From: Blepharisma japonicum
Taxonomy: Eukaryota > Ciliophora > Heterotrichea > Heterotrichida > Blepharismidae
Assembly (NCBI GenBank): GCA_949751835.1
Contig: CATKHK010000021.1
Span: forward strand, 124,001-188,000
Reading direction: 5' to 3'
DNA: 64,000 bases
Of this stretch, positions 19,556-31,235 are shown piece after piece (within the stretch, counting starts at the first letter, position 1; every line of letters starts with the position of its first letter). Both the position numbers and the translations under genes were made by a program. The notes under the pieces were generated by a model that was not told the origin of the DNA, made no database searches, and worked only from the letters and a program-made list of their open reading frames with translations.

Positions 19556-22147
19556 ATGGAAGAAACTAAATCACCTGATTCATCTATTTCAGAATCAAGT
19601 ATAACATCTAAAAACCTGAAAGAGCAATTAGAAGAGATGCCAGCATTGAAAATATACTTAAAAAATCTCCAAAAAAAATGCAAATTACTACTACAAGATA
19701 GAACCCGAAAAAAAAGTGAAATTGAAAGTCTCAAACTCGAAAATAAAAAAATCAGTGACAACTTAGCAATAACAACTTTAAGGCTTGAAAAATCAGAAAT
19801 TATTAATGCCGAAATGAGCAAAAGAATCCAAAAACTGGAACAAGATATTTCTTTAGTCCAAAAAGAAATAATTGAAACTCATCAAATTACTGAAATAAAC
19901 GAAGCAAAATTAGAAGTTAATATTGAGGAGAAAATTCATTTATTTGAATCAGAGTTAGAGCAATTAAATTCTTTTTTGACAATTACTGCTTCTCAGCCTT
20001 CACAACTGGCTTTGGAGATAAAAAATTTAAATTTGGAGCTTCATGCGATCAATAAAAAAATCAAAGAATTAAATGAAGTGATTATTGCTTCTCCAAGATT
20101 TGAGCTTTCGTTAGAAAACAAAAATGATGAAATTATTGAAAATTTCGACTATAATTCAAATCGAGATGCAGATTTCATAATAATTGAAGCAGCAAAATGA
20201 AACATAGAAAATGAAAATAAAGAGCAAAATATTAGTGACGAAACCAAAAATAATGAAGAAATTTTAGCATTGAAAGACTTGATTAGAAATTTGCAAAAAG
20301 AAAATCAGCTTGTGAAAGCAAAAGAAGAAGCTTATATAAGAGAAATTTTAAATTTGAAAAATGAGATTGCAACAGAAAAGCAAGGAATTTTTACGAAAGA
20401 TTCAAAATATCAGGAAGATATTTCAGGAATCAAGGCTGAGCTTGCTCGAAGAAATCAATTTTGTGAAAATTTATATAAAGAGCTCTGTACGCTCAGAGGG
20501 AATAATAAAAGATTGAATATGAAACTGGCTATTGATAAAAATCTAGAATTAAGTGTCCCAAAAACAATTGATAATCAAGATTTAGTTGATAAAATCTCTA
20601 AACTTACTCAAGAGCTATCACAGAAATCAACTGAATTAGAAGGCTACTTGTATTTATCGCCATTTTATGTAAATCTTGATAGCAAATATAAAAAACAAGA
20701 GGAATTAGTTGAACACCTCCTTCAGCAAAATACAGGGCTTAAAGGGGATAAAATTTTATTGGAAGATGAAATAGCTCGTCTAAAGATCCTAGACAGAAAA
20801 TCAAAAATTTTCTTAGAAAAATATCAAAATTTAGAAAAAGACAAAGAAGTCCTTAATAAGAAAAACCACGAACTTATGCTAGAACTTGAAAATTCATTAA
20901 GAGACACTATAGAAAATGGATCTAAATCTGATAGAAGCACAAAAGATTCAGCTAATGTCAATCAAGATCAATTAGCGCGATGCAAACTCCTCCTCAAAGT
21001 CACAGATGAAGAAATTACCTCCCTCAGAGAAAAAAACTCAAATCTCGATTTAGAGCTTTCTCAATTAAAAAAAGGTTCAGCAGCCCATGAAGGTTCTGCT
21101 CTTTCTCCTCATGAAGTTGAAGACTCAAAAGAAAACAATAAAATTCTAAAAGACCTTTTAGGTCAGCTTTCAGCTGAAAATCACGAAAAAAACCAAATAA
21201 TAATCAATCTAAAAATAGAAAAAGAAAGAGCAGAAGCAAATTATAGAAAAGAAAAATCAAAAGTCGCAGCACTAAAACAAAAACTTCAAGCAGTAGACAC
21301 GAATTCAATGGTTGTTGTAAGACAGCAAGCATTTTCTCAAATTGGCTCACCAATTTCAGAAGCCTGTACTATGCTTTTAAGCTTAAAAGCAGACAATGTC
21401 AATTGGGTGCTTCTTAAATATCACGATAAATCATATGAGTGGAAAATAGGTGATGAAGTTTCTACATCTAAATCCTGAAAAGATGAACTTATAGATTTCG
21501 ATGAGCTTAAAGCTACATTAGGAGACCTTTCTGTTGTCAGCCATTCAAAATCGATCCATTCAATGAAAGATGCATCTCCTGGATACCGAAATTCATTAAA
21601 TATTATTGTCACAGACAATAGTTCTCGAGACCATAAACACAGCACATCTGAATTTCAATTGCCAATTGAGACTTCTTTATCAAGAAGAGACTCATTGGTA
21701 TTTGGAAACTCTTTGCATGTAATTGATACTGAAACTTTAAGTGAACGTAGAAAATCAGAATCGCCATATCCCAATATTGAAACACTGGAAAATAGATCAA
21801 ATGAAAGCTCGTATTCGAGGTATTCTTTGGATTCTAAAAAGTTATTTGAAGAAAATGAAGAAAAATTAGCTGAGAAAAAGTCAACTATTAAGTTGCATAA
21901 AGAACAAATTAGCTTATTAAAACAGCAACTAAGGGAAGCAGAAGAAAAAATCAAAATAGCTTCAGCCTTGGATTTTGGGTATATAAAATCGCTGTTTAAT
22001 AATTTAATAAGGCATATTCCTGAGCTTGATGCTGAGCCTGAAAAAATTGTGGCTATGCTTATGAAGATGCTGGGATTCACAGTAACCGAAATTCAAAAAT
22101 TGTCTGAGGAAAGGAAAATGAAAAAGAAAAAAGGTGGAAAAAATTAA
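19556..22147 (+). CDS. Long coiled-coil protein with C-terminal GRIP-like domain (golgin candidate)
   Basis: This 863-aa protein is read through TGA=Trp at 20198 and 21476. Nearly all of residues 15-560 are coiled coil (Glu/Lys/Leu heptads). A small globular segment around 590-660 (NVNWVLLKYHDKSYEWKIGD) and a Ser-rich linker follow, then a second coiled coil. The last 60 residues (DFGYIKSLFNNLIRHIPELD, KIVAMLMKMLGFT, EIQKLSEERK) fit a GRIP domain: the Tyr-Ile-Lys start, a hydrophobic helix, then 'LL.LS.EE' type spacing. GRIP domains bind Arl1 on the trans-Golgi, so this is a candidate vesicle-tethering golgin. The GRIP call is by eye and should be seen as probable. Confidence 0.6.
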
Positions 22148-22647
22148 TATATAATATGTAATAAGGATAGATTACAATGTTTTTGTGTTTGATTACAGAA
22201 ATAAAATCTTTTACTAGCAAATAATCTGAAATTTTATCAGGAGTTGCAAGAATGGATTGTTATGTTTATAATCTGAAATTTTAAATTGAATTATTACTCA
22301 TGGGTATGATATCAACGCTTATACTAAATGATGAATTCTGACTTTATGATTTGTAGATAAAGCAATTATAACCCTCTTATTAAGAAAATAAAAGATTAAT
22401 AGATCCCAGATTATCAGATAATTAATTAATTTTATTCAAAAATGCAGTGGAATATTTACACAGTTGAAAAACCCTTTAAAATTTACTTACAAGAAATAAA
22501 CATTTTGGTTTAAATACATATCATATCATACAACTCATATATAGCTAACCTTAATTTCTAATAAAGCATCAAATTTAACTTAGTAAAGCATTAATTTTCA
22601 TAAGCAAACCTTCTTATATATAACTTAAGCCACTCTTCAATAATAAA
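22148..22647. other. Intergenic region with a short direct repeat
   Basis: 500 bp of AT-rich DNA upstream of the calmodulin-like gene. The 16-mer ATAATCTGAAATTTTA occurs at 22221-22236 and again at 22268-22283. Nothing else is recognised. Confidence 0.5.
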
Positions 22648-23103
22648 ATGGTTGACAAACTAACTCCAGACCAAATCGATCAATGCAGAAGGCTCTTCGA
22701 TATTTTTGACATCAATAAAGACAGAAGCATCTCTGCAAAAGAAGTAGGCAAAGTAATGAGGTCTCTAAACTTAAACCCTTCAAACGCTGAAGTTGAAGCC
22801 ATGATCCGCAGAGCAGATACTCGAGGTACTGGGAGAATTGAATTCAATGAGTTTTTGCATATGTATGCTGAAAAAATAAGAGAGCCTATCACAAAAGACG
22901 ACGTTGTGAGGTATTTCCAGATGTTTGATAGGAATGGGGATGGGAGAATCGATCCAAAGGAATTCAAACAAATCATGACAACAATGGGAGAACCGTTGAC
23001 AAATGACGAAATTGATTTTATTATTTCAGAAGCAGACAAAGATCTCAATGGGTATATTGATTATAAAGAGTTCTCAGAGATGCTCTTAGAGAAGATTATA
23101 TAA
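22648..23103 (+). CDS. Calmodulin-like four-EF-hand protein
   Basis: This 151-aa protein has calmodulin layout. EF loops lie at residues 21-32 (DINKDRSISAKE), 57-68 (DTRGTGRIEFNE), 94-105 (DRNGDGRIDPKE) and 130-141 (DKDLNGYIDYKE). Loops 1, 3 and 4 have canonical Ca2+ ligands. Loop 2 has Arg and Thr at positions 3 and 5 and probably binds weakly or not at all. The length and start (KLTPDQIDQCRRLFDIFD) resemble calmodulin and troponin C, but the divergence is more than expected for true calmodulin, so this is one of the many ciliate CaM-like sensors. Its 3' end is 17 bp from the convergent channel gene. Confidence 0.9.
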   Translation: MVDKLTPDQIDQCRRLFDIFDINKDRSISAKEVGKVMRSLNLNPSNAEVEAMIRRADTRGTGRIEFNEFLHMYAEKIREPITKDDVVRYFQMFDRNGDGRIDPKEFKQIMTTMGEPLTNDEIDFIISEADKDLNGYIDYKEFSEMLLEKII

Positions 23104-23120
23104 CTTTTTATCAATTTAAA

Positions 23121-26100
23121 TTATGATTTCTTCATCGATTTTAAAACTTGATCCAGCTTAATATTTTGATCAATCAAGTTTTTATCTTGCTGTCTTAATT
23201 TATTCATTGCTAGCTCTCCATTCGACTGAGTCGCCGCATTAATTTTATCAATAGAAGCTTGAAGCATCCTTATCTGTCCTTCCCAGCCTCCATCTTCAGT
23301 TTCTTTTTCATGCTCTTTACACACTTGGAAATAATGTTTTGCCTTGACTTCTCTTCTTGTAAACATCAGCCCTTCTACTTCTATAATCAAATCTATTAAT
23401 TCTTTAGCGTCAGCAGCAACACAGTCGCTTTGAATTCTATCATAAGTGTCACTGATGATCGCAATTAATAAGTTTAGCATGATAACTGGCTGTATTATAA
23501 GGGCCATAGTAAGGCAAGTCCATTCAATTATATTATAATCTTCTCCTTCAAAATTTCCAAACACTAATAAATATGAAGAACTTAAATAGTCCAGCATTAC
23601 AGGAATTTCCATTTTTCGCTCAAGCACAATGAAAATAAATGTAAATGCAAGAGTACTGTATGCTAGGACTATGAGAAAACCAGAAATATCATGAACCACT
23701 TGGAAAATCAAGTTAATTAGGTAACGAGTTGTAGTTAATAAGCGAAAATATGTGATTCCACGAAGCCAGCTTAAAATAGTGACCATTGCGAAAACTGAAG
23801 CGTTAAGGTCTACCCACACATTAAATCATTCAATAATGATATAAGAAAACATCATAGAACCTCTTGCTCAGTCCACATAATTCCAATAATCAGTAAAATA
23901 GCTTGCCCCACTGACCATAAGTTGATAGCACTCATAACAAAGCAAACAAATATTTGTTATAAACATCCCTGTTTGGAAATAAATATTTTCCATATAATAT
24001 GCAGTATAAACACACAGCAAAATCATATAAGAACTAAACATCAGTCCCTGATACATCATTGTATATTTTGCTGTTTCCCATTTATACCTAATTATTTCTT
24101 GTACAAACTCACATCTAAGCACATCTAAATTTGTACAGTCAGCTAAAGATTCAAGAAAATCAATACTCTCAGCGCTTCCCATAATAAGTGGAATCCTTAC
24201 ATAGCTTTCATTTCAAGAAATTCCCATCCCTTGTGAAGACAGTTGTGCCTCGTTTAAAAAATCTTCAGGCCTGACCCTACAATGGTCAGAAATATGGACA
24301 ATTGGAAGATCTACACTTTTATCACAAAATTTAGGCAGAGTTCTTCTGGCCGATTCTTGGTATAAAACATTATAAAGCTCGTTTAAATTCCCGAAACTTT
24401 TTTTATTCATTTCAATTAAGTCGTCTTCCAGCATTTGTAAAATAAAGGGATTTTTTTTGCCAATCGCACAAAAAGCATTTACAACTTCATCACGAGCTGT
24501 TTTAAGCTCTTTCATTAAACATATAGAAAGAGGGTGGAAGCCATCTCTAGATGGGATTATTGCGGCTGTGTTTTGAGAAAGGGAGATTTTTAAGTGGTCT
24601 TTGTGGTTTCCACTTGTATAGAAATGGAGAGTGTTTAAGAACTGAGGCAGGATTATAAAATCGTCCATTGAAGGGTCATGCTTAGGATGAAGGTCACTAA
24701 GAAGTGACTTCATATAGGTCAGGAATTTTTGGACATTTTCTTCAGGGCCTAATATTCTTGCAGTTTTAGAACTTAACGGATTTTCCTGCATATAAATGAT
24801 TTCATGCTCTCCAGTAATCAAATATTTTTCATCAGTAGACACTGAAATTGAAAAAATTGCCTGTTTTCTTGTCAGAAAAGTAAGCGGTATTCTATATTTC
24901 AAAGAGTAAATATAAATTGTTTTATCTTGAGAAGAAGAAAAGAATGTTTCATTATCATTTAATATATGGATGCCTGTGACTGGTCCAGTATGCTTATCAA
25001 ATACTGATTCTTGATTTCTTTCAGTGATGTTTCATATTTTTACAGCCCCTGTCAGTCCTCCAGTGATAAGAAACATATCAGTTTTGTCTATTTTTATAGC
25101 AGTTATGGCTTCTTGAGCTTGAATGCAATATCTTTGGTCAGTTGTTTTCAAATTTCAAACTCTCAGTGTTTTATCGGCGCTTCCGGAAGCTACTGTTTCT
25201 CCATCATGACTAATACAAACACACCAAATACTTTGCTGATGGCCCCATAGTACATTATTTTCCATCTCTCTTACATGTCAGACCATAATTTTTGAGTCTC
25301 CTCCTCCAGTAACCAAATAATCTGAATCAAAAGAAAAGCACATATCTCTTATCGGTCCCATATGGCCATCTTTAGGCAATACATGATGCTTTAATATTTT
25401 TTTCTTTATATCAAAAATATACAAATTTCCAAAATTATCCCCAACTGCTGCGTATTTTTCATCCCAAGAAACAGCACTTGAGAGTCCAGCCCCATAAGAT
25501 TTATGTAAAATTGTAGCTTCATCATTTTTAGGGTCCCAAAATCTTATGCCTTTATCAGTCCCACAAGAAATGACACAGTCTGATTTTGGGGTAAAACTGA
25601 TGCTTGAAAAATCGTTTCCTAACAGTTTGAATCCTTCTTCTTCAAGAAAGCGAGGAAATCCTCAGATTTTGATATTTTTGTCAAGTGAAGCAGAAATTAT
25701 GATATCTTGTTGTGGGGATATGACTATTTCAGAAATCGAGCCAGTGTGAGCTGTTAGAGTGACTTCTCTTCTTTCTTTATCTAGATCCCAGACTTTAATT
25801 TTAGAATCTCCACTGCCAGAAGCCAAAAAACAATCATCAGGGCTAAAAACAAGAGATCTTATTCCTGCTAGGTGGTCAGTAAATAGTGTGATTGGAGTGA
25901 AATCCAGGATATTCCAAACAACAATTGTTCCATCATCAGTACCAGATGCCAGCATTGTAGAAGAATAATTGCAGGCTAAGCTTCATATACTTTTAGCTTG
26001 CGATTGCAAACTCAGCATTTCTTCTTTAAACTCGATGTCATAAATTTTTATAACCATATCGTCACCTCCACTAAAAACGTACTTATTATCACGAGTTACA

Positions 26101-26711
26101 CATAGGCATCTTGCTGGGCCTTCATGGGTTAAAATAGTTTCACCTTTGGCTTTTGATTTGGTGTTTCATTGTTTGATTGTGAAATCTTCGCTTGCTGAAT
26201 AAAGAAACTCTTTACTTGAAGATAGAGACATTTGGTTCACTTGGTCACTGTGTCCTCGAAACTCATGAAGAGGTTCAAGTCTTGGAAGCTTATGCACGGA
26301 TATATTATTCGATGCTCCACACACAAATACTCTGGAATTGGCTTCGTCTAAGCATATTCCAAAAATTGGATACTTTCCTAAAGGGACATCATCGCAGATT
26401 TTTCCATCCTTTTTGTCAAATCGAGTAAGATTTCCATTGCTGCTTCCAAAAAAAATTGTTTGGTTGTCTTCAGAAAAAGCGACACAGTTAATTTCAAATG
26501 GAGTCGATACAGTTGTTTCCGCGCTTTTAAATATAAAATCAGTAGCTTCTGCGATAATTTCATTTAATTTCGCTTGAGGTCCTGTAAGTTCTTTTTTAGG
26601 TTTTGTTATTTTCTGCGGCTTTTTAGTTTCGTTTTTGAGCACATGTGTAGCAAAAAAGTTACTTCTAGCTGAATTTTTAAAAAATCCTTTCTTCCTAGTA
26701 CTTTCACTCAT
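23121..26711 (-). CDS. WD40-repeat / TRP-like ion channel fusion protein
   Basis: One 1196-aa frame runs from ATG 26711 and is interrupted only by TGA=Trp codons, many of them the expected WD40 Trp (IKVWDLD, IRFWDPK, LRVWNLK). Residues about 55-600 hold many WD40 repeats, probably two propellers. A linker of about 260 residues follows, then six hydrophobic segments at about 870-1095: a voltage-sensor-like S1-S4, an S5 (GFLIVLAYSTLAFTFIFIVL), a pore-like stretch (YLLVFGNFEGE) and an S6 ending NLLIAIISDTYDRI, typical of TRP/polycystin channels. The C-terminal tail is helical. A cation channel with a large cytosolic propeller is inferred. Ion selectivity and ligand are unknown. Confidence 0.82.
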
Positions 26712-26839
26712 ATTAAGAAAAGAATTTTTATATGAAAAAAGGCTAATTAATTGGTTTTTATTAAAAATATTTGATTTATTTCTGATTATATTATGCTTGT
26801 GGAATAATTATTTTGGTTTTAATAAATTAAATTATCTAT

Positions 26840-27535
26840 TTAAGCTTCTTGTCTAGGTGCTTCTCTTCCTCCACGTTTCTTGCAGACGTAAATATAATGA
26901 ACGTTAGGCTGGTCTCTATCATCTGTAGCCAAAGCAGCGGTGCTTGCAATAGTCGGTTTTTGCACTTGGTGGACTGTTATTTCCCAATTAAGTTCTGGTT
27001 TGTCTAAATAAGGATATCTATGTGGAGGCTGTCCATATGATATCACGACATAGACTCCTGTAGGCGAAAGAACTCTGTAAACTTCTGATATCATCTTATT
27101 TGCATGAGCTGTGGAATTTTCTCCACAAAGAATAGCGTCTAGAGTTCCTTTATCAATCACAGCGTCAAAGGTAGCATCATCAAATTCCATATTCCTGCCA
27201 TCCATATGAAGGAACCTCATGGTTTGCTTGTCTCGGTATTTTTCTTGCATTGCTTTGATGACAACTTGGCTGATATCAATGTTGATAGAGTTAATGAAGC
27301 CTTCATCATACATTTCTTCGCTTAGCCGGGAGTTTCCACATCCTAAGTGAAGAATTTGATGAGTTGGAAAGACATACTGGGTTAACACGTCTTTAATGCC
27401 ACTCCAGCGCTGGTACCAATCAAAGGGCTCTGCGTCCCTTGTATAGCGTTCCTCCCAATACTCAGCTTTGCCGTATTGTGCCATGGTTCTGAATATAAAT
27501 GGAAATTTAAAAAATGAAGCCGAAATTCTATTCAT
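26840..27535 (-). CDS. Class I SAM methyltransferase, METTL13/EEF1A-KMT4-like
   Basis: This protein is 231 aa from ATG 27535, or 214 aa from ATG 27484 (MAQYGKAEYWEERY). The second start is where the family normally begins; the extra 17 residues (MNRISASFFKFPFIFRT) are basic and hydrophobic and could be a mitochondrial presequence. Family hallmarks are YWEERY followed by PFDWYQRW, the SAM-binding motif ILHLGCGNSRLSEEMYDEG, INIDIS, and DAVIDKGTLDAILCG. These match the METTL13/ECE2-type lysine or N-terminal methyltransferases that act on eEF1A and related substrates. The C-terminus is basic (KKRGGREAPRQ). The substrate is not certain. Confidence 0.75.
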   Translation of the reverse strand: MNRISASFFKFPFIFRTMAQYGKAEYWEERYTRDAEPFDWYQRWSGIKDVLTQYVFPTHQILHLGCGNSRLSEEMYDEGFINSINIDISQVVIKAMQEKYRDKQTMRFLHMDGRNMEFDDATFDAVIDKGTLDAILCGENSTAHANKMISEVYRVLSPTGVYVVISYGQPPHRYPYLDKPELNWEITVHQVQKPTIASTAALATDDRDQPNVHYIYVCKKRGGREAPRQEA

Positions 27536-28188
27536 TTATCATAATTGTAATATTAAATCACCATACAGACATTCAATTTTCTAAAGAATATTAATGACTT
27601 TATGATCATTTTTGTACATAACTTTGAATGATAGAATCTGAATTTACTTCAAATAATTGGAGAGATAATAAAAAATTATATATCATTTGCAGGTAATTTA
27701 TTAAATAATATATTGGAGTTTTGATGACTCTATTTATTCTGGAAACCAAGTTTTTTAAATAAATATATAATGCTGATATTTAAATTCAGAATAAAAATTG
27801 TTGCTGAACCTTTATTACCTTTCATCCTCACAAAATATTGATGTTTCGGATTTCAACAAAGATTACAATACTTTAAATTATTGAAACCTTACTTATTTCA
27901 TCTATAGATTTCTTCAAATTTTATTGGTTAAATTTATTTAATAAACAAAAATAAAATTACTTTTCTTTCAGCTTTGAAGAAACTTGAAATAATTTTGCTA
28001 CTAATCTTAAGTTATAAGCTGAATATTTGAGATAATCTATAAAAAATGTTTTATATTTTAATTATAATTATTTTGATTAATTATCATAGACTAGAAAATG
28101 AGAAATTATGTCCTGTAACTATCAGATTAAAATATTTAATTTTAATATTAATTATTTAATTCCATTAATTTTAATATTAAAAAATTTA
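27536..28188. other. Intergenic region
   Basis: About 650 bp of very AT-rich DNA between the divergent methyltransferase and phosphate-carrier genes. The frame is open upstream of 28189 but its content (runs of Ile/Leu/Asn) looks non-coding. No other feature is seen. Confidence 0.5.
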
Positions 28189-29178
28189 ATGCTCCAGCAA
28201 TTGTTCGGATCAAAGCCTGCTCATTGCGCAGGTCCAGCAAATGGCACTGAGGTTCACAAAGAAGTTCATGATATTAACTATTATTTAAAGTGCATGATCG
28301 GAGGGGTATTTGCATGTGGTCTCACACATACAGCAGTTGTCCCTATTGATATTGTTAAATGCAGACTCCAAGCTGATCCCACAAAACTGAAAGGTATGGG
28401 AGACGCTTATAGAGCGCTTAATGCAAGCGGAAAGTCTTGAATGACTCTCGGCTGACTTCCAACGTTTATCGGATACTCTTTTCAAGGTATGGCAAAGTAC
28501 GGATTTTATGAAGTTTTTAAAGATTTATATGGAGGAGTTACTGAATCATTATTAGGGCCTGATAAAGCATATTCGTTGAGAACTTTGCTTTATGCCCTCT
28601 CATCTGCTTCAGCTGAATTTTTCGCTGATATTCTGCTATGCCCATTCGAAGCAGTAAAAGTAAGGATCCAAACAAGCCCAGAAGGAACATTCCCAACCAC
28701 TTTTGGCCCTGCTTGGAGAAAAATTTCAACAAATGAAGGATTTAACGGCTTTTATAAAGGGATTGCACCACTTTGGTGTAGACAGATTCCCTACACTATC
28801 ATGAAATTTGTAGTTTTTGAGAGAACAGTAGAATTTATTTTCAAAAATATTTTGCACGCAACTAGAGATGATTATGGCAAAAAATTTAACTTAGGCATTA
28901 CATTTCTATCTGGATATATTGCTGGCGTTATTTGCGCATTAGTAAGCCATCCTGCGGATACGCTATTTACAGCATATAATAAGAAGCAAACTCAAGGTGC
29001 ATTTATGGAAGAAATTAAGAAGATATATCATGGAATGCCAGCTGGAGGTCTGTGAAAGGGACTTGCCCCAAGAATTGTTATGATTGGCACACTTACAGGC
29101 TTTCAATGGTGGCTTTATGATACTTGGAAGACCTGGTGGGGTCTTAAACCAACTGGATCAACAGGACCTAAGAAATAA
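28189..29178 (+). CDS. Mitochondrial phosphate carrier (SLC25A3/PiC type)
   Basis: This 329-aa mitochondrial carrier has three solcar repeats. Signature sequences are [10 protein letters not shown] in repeat 1, [10 protein letters not shown] in repeat 2 and the atypical [13 protein letters not shown] in repeat 3. The last resembles the 'HPADSVVSVLN' of phosphate carriers, as does YFLKC/GG-type sequence before repeat 1. It exchanges phosphate with protons into the matrix for ATP synthesis. I start at ATG 28189 ([15 protein letters not shown]) because the upstream in-frame sequence is AT-rich and non-coding in character. TGA=Trp occurs in SGKSWMTLGWLP and GLWKGLAPR. Confidence 0.85.
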
Positions 29179-29649
29179 ATCTCAATTTAATTTTATAAAA
29201 TGAAATATAAGCTGCAAAACATGCTTTTTTTTGTTTTTGAGTATAATGAAATTTATGCAATAAATTATTACAATAAATAATTATTTTATAATTTTTTAGG
29301 TTTGTTTGCTATTTTATAAATTTTTTATCTATGTATGCTGATAGATGCTTACTGTTAACTGTTATCCTATTTTCGTATCATAAATAGATAGTGGCTAGCC
29401 GGTATAATATTTTTATTAGGTATATTATTTCGGTTGTTACATCTTTTTGTTTACTTAGAGGCAATAAAATCCTTGTCTCAAAATAAATCAATTTTTTAAC
29501 TAATTAATTTATAATTCAAAGAATTGAAAATTGGAATTTACTTTGCTTGATTACTTTAGAAGATAGATACTTGCCAATTTTAAATATAGAGACATATTAG
29601 TTTGCTTCAGTAATAAATAGATTCCTCACTTTTTTATTTTATTATTTAA
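29179..29649. other. Intergenic region
   Basis: 470 bp of AT-rich DNA. I see nothing recognisable in it. Confidence 0.5.
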
Positions 29650-30075
29650 ATGAATAAATCTAAGAAAGCCGATCTATCAAAATCTTTTTCACAAAGTAGC
29701 CTAATTCCGATAAGGAGACATGTAAAATCTCGATCAGACACAATAACATCAGCATCATCTTCAATCCTTTCCAAAACATTTGCAACTCCAAGCCCAAAAA
29801 AGGCAAGCCTCTCAAAGATGAATACCATCACCAAGTTTAATCTTCCAGCAATCAGCATCCACAGAAACCCGCTAAGTCTCTACTCTTCAGAAGAGCTGAC
29901 TCATGTCGTCAAATCCACATGAAAACCCACTATCAAACCTAGGCTTCATGATTGGTCTTTTAAACTTTCCCAGCCAAAGACTGTTAGCATAAGCCAAATG
30001 GAAAAATATCTAATTAGCAACCAAAGCAAGTTTTCGAGAGCCGGCAGCAAATTTCAGATGATGTCAATTCACTAG
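29650..30075 (+). CDS. Small basic Ser-rich protein, unknown
   Basis: This 141-aa protein runs from ATG 29650 to TAG 30073-30075 with TGA=Trp in KSTWKPT and LHDWSFK. It is basic and low-complexity (Ser/Lys/Thr), with few hydrophobic clusters, so it is probably disordered. No family is recognised. The real-gene call rests on the maintained frame across two TGA codons and on coding-like composition. It is convergent with the gene ending at 30191. Confidence 0.5.
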
Positions 30076-30190
30076 AAAAATGTAGGAATAATAAGCGAAT
30101 AATAAAAAAAAATAAAAATTTGGAATCTAAGTTTTAAGCTCGTCATAGGTTAGTATTATTCAATGTATTATCAATATAAATAAAAATATA

Positions 30191-31213
30191 TTAATGAATT
30201 CTTCTATTTGGAGAATGCAAAGGGCTCCTGATTAATTTCTCCAGCTTACTTGTCAGTTCTTTTCTTTTAGTTGACAACAATACTATATCAGGGCTTTGTG
30301 AAGGCTTTGGGTTTGATCTGTCCCTTGTTTTTAATGCTGAAGCTCTTGTAGGACTTAAATAATTTCTGTTTGGTGAGTAAGCCCTAGTTGAAGTAGGCTG
30401 GGCTAATTCTTTTAACGCTCCTTTGATTCTATTTATGCTAGCTTCAATCCCATCAAAGTTATTTTGATGGCTTGCCATTTTTGGTGTTAAAGGCTTAAAC
30501 ATCGGCGCTCTAGGCGAATTTACCTCGACAGGCCCTGCTATCATTTCTTGGTTATCATAATTATACATTTTTGGAGAATAGGAAGCAGGCTCTTTTAACG
30601 CTTCTAAATTTTTCCTCAGCACTGTATTGCTTCTATCCTTTATATCTTCAGAATTATCGGTCGACTCAAAATCATCAGAAAAATAGCTGGTTGTTGTATT
30701 TAAAAATTTCGGCCTTGTTGGTGCTGGAACTGCTAAAAATCCAAGCATATACTCCATAGGGTCTGGGAAGAAAAATAAATTTTCTAACGATGATTTATAA
30801 GTCATTTGGTCCAAAGGAGGAAATGACCAATATTTAACTTTATCGCTTTCCACCTTTTTAAGCAGTTTTAACAGCTCGGGTCTTTCTTTAATCAAAGTTT
30901 CAATACGCTTAGGAAGTTTGTTGATGCAAACTTTTCCTTGCAAAGGTGTATAGTTCATTGCTTGGCAAATCATTATTTGTGCTTGATGGTTATCATACGC
31001 AAGTTCACATATAAAAAGTGCGGAAACTTTTCTGAGCTCAACATCATCTGAATATAGCCATTCGAACAGCTGAGAAATTCCAGAGCTGCCAAGAGCTTTA
31101 AGCGCATCTTCAGCTGTATGTCGTTTTTCTTTAATAAAATTTAAAATGCAGCGCAGCACATGTGGGGATGGTCGAGCTTGAAGTGACCTTACACAGTCGT
31201 CTAATATGTTCAT
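30191..31213 (-). CDS. Uncharacterised protein with helical-repeat N-terminus
   Basis: This 340-aa protein starts at ATG 31213. Residues 1-90 look like one or two ARM/HEAT-type helical repeats (VLRCILNFIKEKRHTAEDAL, ELRKVSALFICELAYDNHQA). A conserved-looking middle (KVKYWSFPPLDQMTYKS) and a disordered Ser/Pro/Lys-rich C-terminal half follow, with SPNR and SPTR motifs that could be kinase sites. No family is recognised. Its ATG lies only 22 bp from the ATG of the divergent coiled-coil gene at 31236, so the two promoters must overlap. Confidence 0.6.
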   Translation of the reverse strand: MNILDDCVRSLQARPSPHVLRCILNFIKEKRHTAEDALKALGSSGISQLFEWLYSDDVELRKVSALFICELAYDNHQAQIMICQAMNYTPLQGKVCINKLPKRIETLIKERPELLKLLKKVESDKVKYWSFPPLDQMTYKSSLENLFFFPDPMEYMLGFLAVPAPTRPKFLNTTTSYFSDDFESTDNSEDIKDRSNTVLRKNLEALKEPASYSPKMYNYDNQEMIAGPVEVNSPRAPMFKPLTPKMASHQNNFDGIEASINRIKGALKELAQPTSTRAYSPNRNYLSPTRASALKTRDRSNPKPSQSPDIVLLSTKRKELTSKLEKLIRSPLHSPNRRIH

Positions 31214-31235
31214 TTATTTGAATAAATAAAATTTC

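Noticed and set aside
28108-28188. N-terminal extension of the phosphate carrier from ATG 28108
   Set aside because: Encodes runs of Ile/Leu/Asn from AT-rich DNA; the carrier-like sequence begins at ATG 28189.
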